Below, in pieces: positions 1 through 13,900 of a DNA stretch of 64,000 nt (position 1 is its first letter; each line of letters opens with the position of its first letter). Where the stretch lies: NCBI RefSeq assembly GCF_037975245.1, contig NC_092567.1, positions 22,837,376 through 22,901,375 on the forward strand, written 5' to 3'. Position numbers and translations under genes: made by a program. The notes under the pieces were generated by a model, which did no database searches, was not told where the DNA came from, and saw only the letters and a program-made list of their open reading frames with translations. Origin of the DNA: Apostichopus japonicus (lineage: Eukaryota; Echinodermata; Holothuroidea; Aspidochirotida; Stichopodidae).

Positions 1-1765
1 CGACCAGAAGGCGAATGATTGTAAGTGTACGGTGTACCTCTGAACTATCCATTTTGGGACGGCTTTCATACTTAAAAAAACAAAAATCTCCACCGTTGAA
101 AAATGATCACTTGAACATACTACCATCAGGTTGGTGTAAAAATGAAGCATGCAAAAAAGGATGTTTTGCTGCATTTTATCAAATTGATATGATCCATAAG
201 GGCTCATTAATTTGCTGTGAAGTGTTCCATTTATGAATGGAATTCAGCAATTGTTCCACAAATTATGGAAAATTGGAAAAATGTAAATATCAACAGAAAG
301 ATCATATTAATTTGACAGCATTCTTTATGTTTGCATGAGAAAATAAGAACCCAAAGTAAATTATGCTGTTTCCTTTTTTTGGGCGCAATTTTCATACAAT
401 GCCTTGCTCATTTATATGCTTGTTTGAACCGGCAGTCGAGCAAAAAATTGATGGACGAGTAGATGTGTCTTTTATATCTCAAAACACTTTTATTCTTTGA
501 GAAAAGTATGTCAACAATGACAGTTTTATTACCAATTTATAAGCGTAACTGAATTTAAATAATTATTGTACCTTTCTTTTATCCTTTTTTTTTTTGGGGG
601 GGGGTCCCTTTTAAAGTCGAGAGAATTAATCATCCAGTTTCCCAGTATCATAAATGAGATAAACTTGAAAGCATTCAAACTTGAACACTAAATTGATACC
701 TGCTCGGAGAAGTTCCAATGAAGTACCAATGATTTTTTTTCTTTCAATTATGGATATTTCTTTTTGTGAAGTAACCATCATTCTGCTTCCTCAGAATCAA
801 CCGATATTTCCAACAAGGAAAATCAAAATCAAATCATGTTACTGTTTTAGTACAGACACAAATTATACGGGTTACACTGAGGTTATATGCTATCATGCAG
901 GAGAAACTAAAATAAAAACTAGTCATGCATGCAACCTTCAAAATCTGAAACGTAAAAGAGAAATTTAACAATTATATCCTGCAGCAAATTTTTCATGCGA
1001 TGATTGCTTGAAGCAGAGCAGGTGCATATTCATTAAGCGTATTCATTTATATGAGCGTCACATGGGTTATGAAAAAAAGATGTAATAATGAACAGAAAAC
1101 TCAAATATTTAATCATGCTGACTGGCTGCTTTGGGGATATGGAGGGAAAGTGGTGGTGGGGGGGGGGGGGAGTGAAGGTGGTTGGTCTTCATGCCAGCTA
1201 TTTGCTCTGGGAAGACGGAGGGTCAAAAGGGGGGTGGGGTTGGGTGTAGCATATCAGCATATGTACACAAGGCATTTTTAATAGCTGAGTACATTTTATG
1301 TGAGTACAAGCTCATGCTTTGGAAAATAGGGAAAATATTTGGAAAAAAGGTGACAGGGAGCAAAAAATGACTGACCAGTTCCTATATTTTTTACTTACAT
1401 GCTATATCATCTGTTTGCAAAGTCAAAACCCGCTACCAAACGGGCGGTTAGTTTAGAACTAACCCGCTACCTAGCTCATTGTCTATGATCAGAATAAAAT
1501 GAATCATTTAAATAAACCGATACATTATCTCTCTAATGCCACAAACCATTAAATGCAAAATCAAAAACCAACCAATATCTAAAAGAAAAAACCTCAGAAT
1601 ATAAACCAAAGAATGAAGAATGATCAGAAAACCAAATGTTTGTGGCCTTAAAAGAACTACTATCAGTGGACGGAGAAATCAAACTAAGTCTACTAAAAAG
1701 ATGAACCCCCCAAAAAAAAATTTAACCCAAAAATTCACAAAATTTCTCACTCTGTCTTGTTTTTA
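1..1765. other. 3' flank of the CHST15-like gene, no other gene seen
   Basis: This stretch lies downstream of the stop codon of the minus-strand sulfotransferase gene and probably includes its 3' UTR. Candidate minus-strand AATAAA signals (TTTATT on the plus strand) occur at 525-530 and 489-494, which would give a 3' UTR of about 1.2 kb; this is a guess from motif position only. Short homopolymers (poly-G near 594-603 and 1159-1170) are present. Open frames here are short and resemble nothing I recognise. Confidence 0.4.
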
Positions 1766-1944
1766 TCAACTATACGGTGGGTAGACTGTACTGTTTAATA
1801 ACTGGCATAACCTAGCATTGTAAGGTGCATAGAATTTTTCCAACATTTGTCTGGTATTTGATTGCATGGGTCCAATATATTTTTTGGCTTGGTTCCGAGT
1901 ACGACGTATGCATAGCCTTTCTATTGAAGATCTCTTCTGCGGTG
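1766..1944 (-). CDS. CHST15: CHST15-like exon 8 (C-terminus and stop)
   Basis: 179 bp of coding sequence after the acceptor TCTCTTTACAG, ending at TGA. It encodes KKYIGPMQSNTRQMLEKFY and APYNARLCQLL, the conserved C-terminal GPM..I...L..FY.PFNARLA block of CHST15. Its termination after PPYS gives a short tail. This exon is 3.7 kb from exon 7 and is recognised by protein similarity plus phase agreement. Confidence 0.9.
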
Positions 1945-4900
1945 CTGTAAAGAGAATCGTTTATAGGTGATTTGTACGATCAGATATGAAAATACGTACC
2001 ACCCTAGCTTCAGTATATAGCAAGCAGTGTTGGGTCATATACCCCCTTATATGTTTTTTTTGTTCATTTATTGAAATTTGAATATACAGACAGGATTAAA
2101 GTTTACCAGGCCATATTGAGCCCTGACAGACCACTTTTTAAAATAAAAAATAAAAATAAAATAAAAACCCTGTTCCTTTAATCCTCCCTTTGTCCCTCCA
2201 CTGTTTATCTCCTACCTCTCCTCTTCCCCTGTTGCTTTCTTCTCTCCATCTGTTGTCTACTAATCCCCTTACATGTATCTCATTGTGTTCACCATGCTCA
2301 TTAACCTGTCTGTATTCTGTGGGTGTTTTTGTCCCTTCTGTTACTGTTACTTGTCATTTAGCCTTTGAAGAAGATCCTGCTAGGATCGAAACGTCATGCC
2401 AACTTACTTTTACACAGACCACTTTCTAGTTTGCAGTTGCACTAACATATTTTTACAAACTAATGAAAACCTATTTTTCATGTGATAATGCAAACTTCTT
2501 GGGCATTCCTACACTGGCACACTTATATTTTACCATCCTGGGGGCATAATTATTATTTCAGCCTCAGTGTTTACTTGTTTTTTCTAAACTATGTTTTCCC
2601 CTTTTCCACACATCAGATCTGACTCTGTTCACATTTCCGTTCCGTCACTTGCAATTCTTGACCCTCCACTGTCCCCAGGGTTTTTCAACGATGATTTAAT
2701 TTAATTCAAAACTGACTGTGTAGGGCCCCCCAAGGCCCGCTTTCATAATATTGACAAAAGCTTGATCTGATGTGGTTCATCATTTCTGCTACATGGTTTA
2801 TTACTATTCAGTCACCAGCCACTGCAACACTATGCTTATATCTATATACGTATTACATTAACCTGTCCCGAGTCACTGACATGTAAATCAAATTAGCCTT
2901 GAGCCAGTATGCACATGAAGGACATCTTGACAACTTTCTCTTTGCCTCACATTTCCTCAAAAGCTACGCTACCCCCTTGACTTGCCCCTATCTGTACATA
3001 ATTTAAATAACAAAGACGAAGATGTCAGGATTGAATACCAGGAACAAGAAATAGCGGTCTCGCTTTTCGATGTCTTTCAGGTAAGGTTTTCGAAACCCTG
3101 CGATTTATTTGATCATAAAAATAAACTTTCTAGCCTAACAAGGTTTTGTCACAGACACTTATCAATAATCCTTTTAAATATATCACACACAAAATGGGGT
3201 GTTAAAGGAGAGGTGTTTGATGTCAACAGAAATGTTGTCAGTTTTGTTCTCCTGTTTTAAAAATGACTTTGACAAGTTTAGCAATTGGACTACTTCAATT
3301 ATTGGTGGGTTTTAAAGAATGTAAGCAATACATGACTACCATCATGTTCTTACAGCTTCACTTTTCAAGGATAACTATCGTCTTTGGTGGTTCGTGTGAT
3401 GCATAGTTCTTGTTTGTCAAATGCTCTGAGATCCTTCAAATTTAGGCAAAGCATAACCACCGCCTCTTTACATTCTTTAGTTTATAAGAAAGAAAAACCA
3501 AACTCCAGAATATGTCAGCTTATAAATGAAAGTTTTTACAAGATTCCAAAAGTGCTCTTCAAGATATTATCACATATTTCACAAAGAGTTTTGTGTATGA
3601 GGATCATCACAAGAATAACGCTCTCATCACCGATGTCCAACAAGTGATGTTTAGTTCTTGTTTTGTCAAATGCTCTGAGATCCTTCAAATTTATGCAAAG
3701 CATATTCCACTGCCTCTTTACATTATTCAGTTTATAAGAAAGAAAACCAAACTCCAGAATATGTCGGCTTATAATCGAAAGTTTTTACAAGATGCCAAAA
3801 GTGCTCTTCAAGATATTAAAACATATTTCTCAAAGAGTTTTTCATCACCGATGTCACTTGACGAAAAAACTTCTATAGGAGATCGCCAAAGTTTGCACTC
3901 ACGGTTGATAAGGGTGTAGCACCTTGTAATAGAATATGTCAAGTAAGTAATTAAATTTGGCTGTATTTCATATTGGTGCTCCCTGCTATGCTGCCCTGAA
4001 AATGTATGTAAAGATAATCTGGAAGCTTTTGAGTTAGGACTTTAAAGTGATAATCAAATGAACAGATTTAGATCAGTAAAGAGACACAAAACCAACTTTT
4101 ATCTTTGGCTAATATATGATAGAGAATTTTGTGATGGACGAATCCTCCACACAGTTAAAACGCGTCTCAATCCAGTTGGGCGATACGCAATAGTTAATTT
4201 GTCTGTCATTTTGTAAAAACTGTGATGTGTTATTGCCGCTAGGATCTGTAAAACCTTTTAATTTCAAGGCAGAATTTGTTGGCATGCGGTCTTAACATTG
4301 ACCATCATTAAGCTTCACTAGTTTAGATTCAACATTTACAAAATCCATCTTCCATTACAGAAAATGCAAAAAAAATTAATCAGTAAACAATAGGAAATTG
4401 AAGAATACTTCCCCTGATGATGTCATAGTTTGATGATGTCATATGATGATGTCATAGTTTGATGATGTCATATGATGATGTCATAGTCTATGGTGTCTAT
4501 GATGATGTCATAGACTTGTTCAAGTCTTTGTGTGATGGAACCTGAAATCTTGGACATCTCCCAACTGGCATTAGATATTTCTTAGCTGTTTTTGGAAGTT
4601 GTTGATAACAGTTACCTCTATCACAAATATCATAAGGATGGGTGGGTTTGTGTCTCCTTTTTAAACATTATTTACCTTTACCAGCCTGTTAGGATAGTCT
4701 TCTGAATGTTACTAACTCTCTATACTGTCCTGCCATATCATGTTTCAAAGCACTCGTAATGACAGTACGAACAGTTCCTAACCTTTATCTGATTCTAATG
4801 CTAACACCACTCTATACTGTTATCTTGTACGATGCTTTAAAGCACTCATACTGACAGTACAAACAGTTCCTAACCTTTATCTGATTCTAATGCTGATACC

Positions 4901-7900
4901 ACTCTATACTGTCCTGTCATATCATGCTTCAAAGCACTCGTACTGACAGTATGAACAGTTCCTAACCTTTATCTGATTCTAATGCTAATACCACTCTATA
5001 CTGTCCTGTCATATTATGCTTCAAAGCACTTGTACTGACAGTATGAACAGTTCCTAACCTTTATCTGATTCTAATGCTAATACCACTCTATACTGTTATC
5101 TTGTACAATGCTTTAAAGCACTCATACTGACAGTACAAACAGTTCCTAACCTTTATCTGATTCTAATGCTAATACCACTCTATACTGTCCTGTCATATTA
5201 TGCTTCAAAGCACTCGTACTGACAGTATGAACAGTTCCTAACCGTTATCTGATTCTAATGCTAATACCACTCTATACTGTCCTGTCATATCATGCTTCAA
5301 AGCACTCGCACTGACAGTATGAACAGTTCCTAACCTTTATCTGACAGAAACATGATATTTCATACTGCTCATACTGTCAATACTAGTGCTTTGAAGCAGG
5401 ACATGAATGTACAGTATAGCAAAAAATTGTCACAACTGGGTGCCTTTTTTCCATATTTACAGACCATTTCAGATGGTTAATAACTATATTGGTTATTTCC
5501 TCATGAAAGAGTGCTTGTAAGTGATGAAGACGTCTCTTGTATATAAAGTTTTTATGTGCTAACACAACATTTATATCAAACATATTTGCCAAAATATCGA
5601 TTCAAATATTTGGTATCTTCAGAGTTAAGAGACTTACCTAATTCTAAGAATTCAAAGATTTTTGGTAGTATTTCCAAGCAGCCATCTTTCCAATCCTCTA
5701 ATCTTATTATCTTGACTTGGTCAGAACCGAATCCATCTAACCAGGTCCTGATAAAAGGTTCGTAGATTCCCGTCTTCAGCCTCTGTGGTGAGAAGAGAGA
5801 AAAAAATCAGAGGTTCCATTATTTACTGTCATTTGAACCTTAAAACAGTTAATGAGTCAAGTATAAGGACATATTATTATTCCTCTCATGTAATATTGCA
5901 AGAAGTTTTGTGTTCAGTGATGCTGTAAGGCTTATAAAATGCCATTCTTAAGGCCACTTGAGAAGAAAAAAAAACAAGGCTATCATAGTTTTACATTTAT
6001 TTCCATAATTGTTGTCATGGTTACAAGACCATTCTTTCAGATGATACAGCCGATATTGTCTAGTTTACATTTATTTCCATAATTACTGTCATGGTTACAA
6101 GACCATTCTTTCAGATGATACAGCCGATATTGTCTAGTTTTACATTTATTTCCATAATTATTGTCATGGTTACAAGACCATGCTTTCAGATGATACAGCC
6201 GATATTTGTCTAGACCTTGCGTAGTGACTTTGTATGCTGAAGGATACTGTATGTTAAGATTGCAATGCGTTTGTTACAGTCTGATGGTGCTGTAAATGGT
6301 TCTTGGAAGTTTGCCTTCCAGAGAGTGAACTTCACTGAATTAAAAATACTGCTTTATAGAAGCTAAGAGTATATTCTTGTGTAAGATAATCTTATAATTG
6401 GGTTGGTGTGTGGGTGGATATAAGTGTTACTGTTTTCTTGTATTGTTCTCTCTATTTACTTATGGGAGTGCTCTACTAGACAAGCCCTCTGGATTTTTGG
6501 AGTGCTTCCTTTCACAATTTTCCCTGTTGTTGATATGTTATGTCACTTAGTTAACTTCTCTGTACTTATATTGTGAAGAAACAAATAAATGAAATGAAAT
6601 AATGTGTTAGCCTAAGGTGAGCAGACTTGTACTATCACTGATCATTCCAAAATTTGTCGAAAGGTCCAGAATACTTGACCACAAAAAAAGGCCTGTTTCT
6701 AGAGAATGTATAACAGAAACTTGCACATATGACCATCATTTTGAAACAAAGCATACACTAAACAGTACTGAGATCTCAAATCCCACCCCTCCCTTACAAT
6801 GCATAGTATAGATGGTACCCTTAATGTCAACAAGGCGGGGGGGGGTCAAATTCAATATCATGTCCCTGGAATCTCTGAGAAAAATATGAAATATTAGCCC
6901 GTTACTGTAATTACTAATTCTGAATAAAACCGTGAGTGCTGATTTTAAGGAGCTTAGAATACATTAATATTTGATACGTACAATATTAAATATTCCTGTT
7001 AGTATGACTTTGTGCTGAGTGCTGCTTTAAAGGGGCTTTCCTCATCCCAAATGTAACCTTTAAAGCTGCACTGAAAATGAAATTGAACTACTCTGGTGAC
7101 ACCATACACTATACTAAATCATCAAACAAATGCAGCTGAAAATATCAAAATCCCAATTTGTTCTTTCGTTTAACAAATTGACACCAGAAATTAAATTATA
7201 ATTAATAGTAATGATAAGTGTAATTAAACTTCAAAACAGTTTGCAAATAACAATGAGAGGGAGAATATAATCACAATATTTCAACCTATTTGAAGCAATT
7301 TTTCAGAAATGGATTTAGTATTTAACTAGGAGCATCCAGACCCAAGCATTAATTAATTAATTAACAGTTCTTATATAACGCAACTTACAATAAAATCTCG
7401 CCGCGCTGTACTTAACCCTGGTCATTGGTAACTTGTCACACCTACACACCAAAGTGTGCACAATTCAAACAATCTCTCCTGGGGCACCACTGTGCACCAC
7501 AGCCATGTGTCCCCTGGGGGACTTCCCATAGGGTGCAGCCACAAACCGGCGCACGCAACTATATTTACAAGTCACCTCGCAAGTCCCAATTTATACACCT
7601 GGGTGAAGAGAGGCAATGGAGATAAAGTGCCTTGCCTAAGGACACAACGCAATGATCTGGCCAGGACTCGAACCTGTAATCCTTAGATCACAAGTCCACT
7701 GCCTTAACCACTTGACCACAACACCCTCCTAGCATAACAACTACATCCATCAAACTGCACGAGTAGAACCTTCTACTAGTCAAAATCACCCAGAGTTCAT
7801 CCAGCGTGTTTGCATGCTGGTGAGGGCTTTCAGGTGATCATGTTTATTTGATTCACAGATGGATAAGCAGCACAGGTGACACACATTAAGACCGATATTA

Positions 7901-10900
7901 CAGCGCCCTCTATTGGAGAGGCCCCCCTCACCCCATTATAAGTGAATATTATTCCCCCTCACCCAATTATATGTGAATATTATCCCCCCTCACCCCATTA
8001 TATGTGAATATTATCCCCCCTCACCCCATTATATGTGAATATTATCCCCCCCTCACCCCATTATATGTGAATATTAAATGGCTTGTATGGCAGAAAGCCA
8101 CAAACTTTCACGCCTTTGGAAACCACAACATTTATGGCGTTTACTGTTTGCTGTTTGCAGTTCGCTTCAACTCATGTATTTCTATTTCTGATCACACCTG
8201 AGAGGCATACTCAAGTCACCTCTTTTCAAAATTATCACAAAAGAATCGACCTGTACTTGAAAAGTCCTTCACACTTTGATATTTTGAACCAGTTCATAAA
8301 GAAAAGTTTTGAATTGGCAAATTTTTAGAATAACAGACTATCTAGAAGTTTGCCTCCAAGACTTTCTTCACACAAGCAATCAGACTTCAATATTCAGGCT
8401 ATTATTGGCTCAACAATATAAACAACAGTAGAATTAACAGAGTCAAACTGTTGTTTGCTGTAACTCATGAAAAAGCCAGTGGATATGCAATTTTAACAAG
8501 AAGACAATTGTTCAAAAGCACTTGCTGACTTAAACTGTGAAATTCTAGGCCTGATACCCATCCCCCTCCCACCCCCCCCCCCCAAAAAAATAACTTAAAT
8601 CAAATGCTTAATATTCTAATGAAAACATTTAAAAAACAAATATTCCAGAAGTTATCTATATGCTTTTCAAGAGCACACAATATCAATCACCTACAAATTA
8701 GCCTCTTGCTAACAATCAATCAATTAACCAGCCAATTAGTCAGTATTAACTCTCCATAAAAGCTTGCTACTTGGAAACTTTGCAACTTTCTTTATTCTTC
8801 ATATCAACCGTTTCGTATTCTGATACCAACCTGCGCTCTCCCATCCTCTTTTTTTTTCTCAAAGATGCACTGGAGTTGCGAGTCATGCTGCTGACACCTC
8901 TTATAGGCTGCTAAATAATCTAGCACCTCTTGATGAAAGCCCTCTACGGAACGACGTTGTTTCATAGGGTGGTACAAATAGCCCGAATACAACCTGAGAG
9001 GGTAAAGCATACCAGGGCTGTCATGATCAAAGAGCGGTCGAACAACGATTTTAATTATAAACAAATATGATGATCATAATAATAATATAATAATAATCGG
9101 CATTTCATTTTTACGACGCTTGGGCGGCAACAAATGCAGGAGAAACCCGCTAGGGCTTATGGATTACAACTTACACGTCGGGTGGCTTCCAATTCAACAT
9201 TTCAACTCAAATTTGGAAATGTTTTCAATTTAGAAAGTCATTTCAGATGGGTAAACCGTAGATTGCTCTCGGATGGAAAAAAACACCTTACTATGACCTG
9301 GCCGGGTTTCGAGCCCGAAACCTCCCGATTGCTAAGCCTCATAGCTTCAAATGTAGGGTTGGGCGATATTTGCTTTTTAATGTCACGATAAATAGTTCAA
9401 AAATTATCGCGATATTTCGATAATTACGATAATTTTTTCTTGTTGTTTTTAGTGTGTTCGCGAACACACTAAAAACAACTGCCGATTTCCCTCCGGTGTT
9501 TTCGCGCAGCAAACACACCAAGCATAATGGCATGAGGTTCAGGGCCCGCCTTAGAGCCCTGTTGGAGTCAAGGGGTGGAACCCCTTGTGGGGGTCCAGGG
9601 GCGATGGCCCCAGGAAAAGTTAAGTATTTTTGCGTGTCTGGCGATAAAAAATCGCAATTGAGGATTCAAAATACTGACTAACTTTATGAATTTAAATTGT
9701 CACAAAACTGATGAAAGCTTTAAAATGACAAGTTAGAGTAGCTATATTATGTGATAAAATGAAAAGAGATGTAATCTGTCTAACAATCTTTATAAAGTTT
9801 AACTTACAAAACTGTCGATATTATGAAACAAACTACGTTCGGCAAAGCCCCGTTTCTAGACTGCCTAACAATCAGTTTACAACTGCAGTGTTTAACCGTA
9901 CTTAAATATCATGGTAGGCTACAATGTGCTTCAAATTTTCCCAGGTTCCTTGCAAAACAACCCCCCTGTCTAACACCTGTTTGTTAACATTTTTGGCACG
10001 TTTCCAAAAAACTTTTTATGGAGTAAACTTTTTTGGCTCCACTCTAGAATTAATTAGGTCAGTCAGTAAAGGATCCGTAAAGTTATGCGAAATATTATCT
10101 AAGACGTTCAAGGAAAGTAGGTAAATATCCCAGTAACATTAAGATAAGTAAAACACACCTCAAGCCAACCGACTCCTCCGCATGAACAAAACAATCTATT
10201 CCCCATGACACACGAGGCACAGTCTATACCATACAGACATAGCACGATATCAAGGCCCCAATAGCTACAGTATGGCCATCTTTATGAAAGTAAACCTTGT
10301 AATTCCATGTTTTAGGCCACCAGGCGTGATTAACTTAATGCTAAATATTGTTTCCATGTCCTTGTAGAAATCGTCAACTTCGCAAAATACAATTAGTTGT
10401 GTTTTTGTTGTTACGTGAGATCCGTAACCGACGAAGTGGTTAGGCTATTTACTATACACTTAACTATGGTAGGATATTATTATTATTTTTTGTTGTTGGA
10501 AATTCTAGAAAATACTTTCTTTCCCCCGCTTTACACCAGATGTGGTCTTCTGGTTTATTCATAAATGGGTGTACTAGAGCCTTGTTTACATGACACTTGT
10601 TGCATTTAGCACGATATGCCAGTTTCGCGTGAATTTTTCGAAAGTATTTTGCTCGATCTTTCGTAAAATTAGAAAGGTGTACCAACTTACTTTTCGTACA
10701 CAATTGGTAATTTCTCTACTGATTTTCAGAGTTTTGTTCTCTATACAGTCAATGTTGTAAAGAACAGGTTTTTACGAAGTTCAAAAGTCAGTAAATGAAG
10801 TTGATAAAATATTTCTTTTCAACTTTCTTAACCATGGAATGATAGAATAACATTTACACATAAAACGGAGAATTTTTTTTCTACATCTATTTCAAATTTC

Positions 10901-13900
10901 TTTCACAAGAAATTATCGTCATTTGTTCAATCCTCAAAAAATATCGTCTTGAAAAAAAATTATCACGATAATAATAATTTTCGATATATCGCCCAACCCT
11001 ATTCAAATGCCACTGCCTTTTATCCACTCAGCCACAGCACCGGTTATGGGGGACACAAAATTATTTACTAAGCACTTTGCATTTGCATTTTTCACCTTAG
11101 TGCAGACCATATGATCCCTTCTAATTCCTACAAAATTAAATGTCTATTCGATCTGAAAAACTAAACTCATCTTGTACCGTTCAGCAGGTTCTCGTATCGC
11201 TATGATCATCTTGGCAGCAGGCGTTATTTCTTTGATGATGTCGACAGAGGTGTACATACCAGCCGTCACGTTAGGGAAAAACGGCACATAGCGGGCATGG
11301 GAAATGACCGTAGTGGCTGATCCATCACCTAGCAACAGAATAATTAAAGACAGTATTAAGGGTGAGAGCAGATTCCGTGATGTGAGAATACCATACATAA
11401 ATAAGAACCAAATCCAATCAATTCATAAATGTATATAGAAATCTCTCTCTCCTTTAGGGAAGGATAAATTGCTCAAATCAGCCTGTCATAATCCTAGTTA
11501 TTTTACAGAATGTAGAAAGAATCCTAGATTGGCTTTTTTAAGCGATATTCCAGTGGCTGACGATGTGGCAGGGGAATAAAATTATTTTATATTATATATC
11601 AACATGATAGTACACAGTGCTATTAGGGTCTGGTTTTGACCTACATATGCAGACAATTCCCAGCAACTAAACAATTTACTTCAGTCACTGAAATATCCCT
11701 ATCAAAGATGAGTAAGGGAGTTATGCACTTATATAAACCCAATCGACAGTAAAACAAGAATAAAACGGCTTAACACAAGACATTAAACTTCAAGCACATT
11801 GGCGAATTCTGGATACTGTTAAAAGTAATATATATGCCATGATCATGTTCACCTAATATGTCTGAAATTTAGTGACAGCTTTAACATTTGTAACTTTCTG
11901 AACAAAAGAACCATTCCCTAGATACTGTTTATCACCATTTATTTTGGATTCTTGAAACAAGGATGTGTAAATCAGTGCTGATTCGCTATAACAATATTTA
12001 CATGCAAAAGACCAGGACTTTCTTCAAATCCGCCTGAAATCCCTGTTTTTAAAGTATCTTGTTATATTGACTTAAGGCACTAACGTCTAATACAGGTATA
12101 TACTCAAAATATATCAAAACAAACTTTATCATCTTTGTTTGGCCCACGCACAGTTTTACTTTCATAATAAAAACAATGAAAATTTCATTCCAATTGTTCA
12201 CAGTTTGTGAACATATCTTGTATTATTCTTTGGAGTGTCTTTCTCCCATACTTGTTTCCTTCCATTTAAGGGTGTGAAGACTCGCGCAAAAAGGAACGTC
12301 AAGCAGTAAACTTCACTTGCAAGCAACGGAAAGTTAACTTTTTCAGAGCGCGGCACTCGGTTTGGAGTCTTCAATGCCTTTAACATGCTTCTCAACCGTA
12401 TAAGCCAACTTCCCAGTCAATACTAGTCATCTCACATATAGTATACATGTTCTTCATTGATATTACACTATATCTTTTGTGGTGAGATTTGGAACCAATT
12501 TCCCTTATCCTTGCTATTTTAAACTTCCATTTGATCATCACAATCCCCCCCCCCCTCTCCCCCACATCTGAAGGACTAATTCTACAATTAATCATTAATG
12601 CAAACATAATCACAACATAGATCGATAACCTCAGAAGCTGGTTCATTTTAGGTAAAACAGGACAACCAAGTAGGTGAGCTCTTAATGCATTTCCAGGGGT
12701 GATTTAAGGAGAGTTCTTATTCCCCATCTCAGGAGAGGAAGAGGAGTTGGTGGTTTGTTTGTGGGGGGGGGGGAGGGAGAAAATTATTGGGTTTGCAAAC
12801 TGGACTCTTTTATTATTACCTTGCAGGTACTTCATTTGTTTGAGTCTCCAAAAGATAAATAGAATAAACTCACCAAAAACACAATCTGTTTCTCCATTCT
12901 GAAGGCGATTATTTAGAAACAAAGCGTTGGACATATATGAAAGAAATCCAGATGCGCTACCAATTCTACGATCTGCAAAAAAGGACCAGAAAGCCAAAAA
13001 GACTTGATTCCTTATCATAGGAGAAAAATTGGTACAACATTTGAACATTTGAATAATAACTGTGTTTACATTTAGGTACCAAAATATTCAAGATCTATGG
13101 CCATGAAGGACCTTTTACCAACCACAGACCCACAGTATGAGCCCAAGGATACTACATATAACAGATAGTACTTTGGTTTATTACGCTGTGTACTTTCTGT
13201 TGGTCATGTCGAAAGCTGGATTTTTTCAGAACTTGGTTACATAATTGATTGTTGTGTAACTATGTCTCAGCAGACAAATTGCAACAGTTTACATGGCTTT
13301 CACAGTTTGACCTCTGGTGACCTCAAGTGACCTCTCACCTCCAACATTTTCACTACGGTTTTTGTGCTACCGAAGGGATCTACATTCCCGAGTATGAGCT
13401 CTTTGCAAGGTTACACTTCTAGAGATAAAGTGTTTACGAGGTTTCACAATTTGACCTATAGTAACCTAAAATGACCATTGACCACCCATTTTCAATAGAG
13501 TTCTTGTACTCACCGGGCGCATTCTAGATATCGTCTGTTGGATTCAAATGACCTTTGACCTCCATGGTCACTAATAGTGACAATCTACATACCAAGTTCA
13601 ACAAACTTTACTTTTTGAGTTATCACATATACACGTGTACACACACAGTATCACATACACACCCACATATCACCATTGCATAGATTACTTCAGCCTTTGG
13701 CAAGTAATCAAAAAATGCAGGTAGGCTGTTTGTCAAATCATAGTTGCAGTTGTATTAGTTTAGCTTCTTCTATGAAGATAATCTACCTTGTACTGTAGTC
13801 GTTGTCATGGTAATATCCTTTTGCAAGGAAATTAAAGCGGGTTACAAGGTGAACTACTTTTTTTTGGTGGCACAGTTTCCTTCGGCATCGGATATCCTTG

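Larger units (their letters stand above)
9062..11043 (-). mobile_element. tRNA-derived SINE, family A, split by a hAT-like element
   Basis: On the minus strand the head at 11043 reads CCGGTGCTGTGGCTGAGTGG with a good A box. The element is cut at 11002-11009, resumes at 9346-9353, continues through a B-box-like GGGCTCGAAACCC, and ends in a tail with ATT repeats near 9062-9100. It is homologous to the uninterrupted plus-strand copy at 55857-56155. It lies in intron 5 of the CHST15-like gene. Confidence 0.85.

Noticed and set aside
2946-3079. Exon-like plus-strand frame ending FDVFQ|GTAAGG
   Set aside because: It has an acceptor-like TCCTCAAAAG and a good donor, but no recognisable protein and no neighbouring plus-strand exons. 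It lies inside intron 7 of a minus-strand gene.
7425-7686. Open frames of 66 and 76 residues (with twins at 38638-39007)
   Set aside because: They lie across family B SINE copies and recur because the SINE recurs.
9454-9681. 75-residue frame and the minus-strand frame at 10464-10703
   Set aside because: Both lie within the hAT-like element, are short, and do not show hAT transposase motifs.
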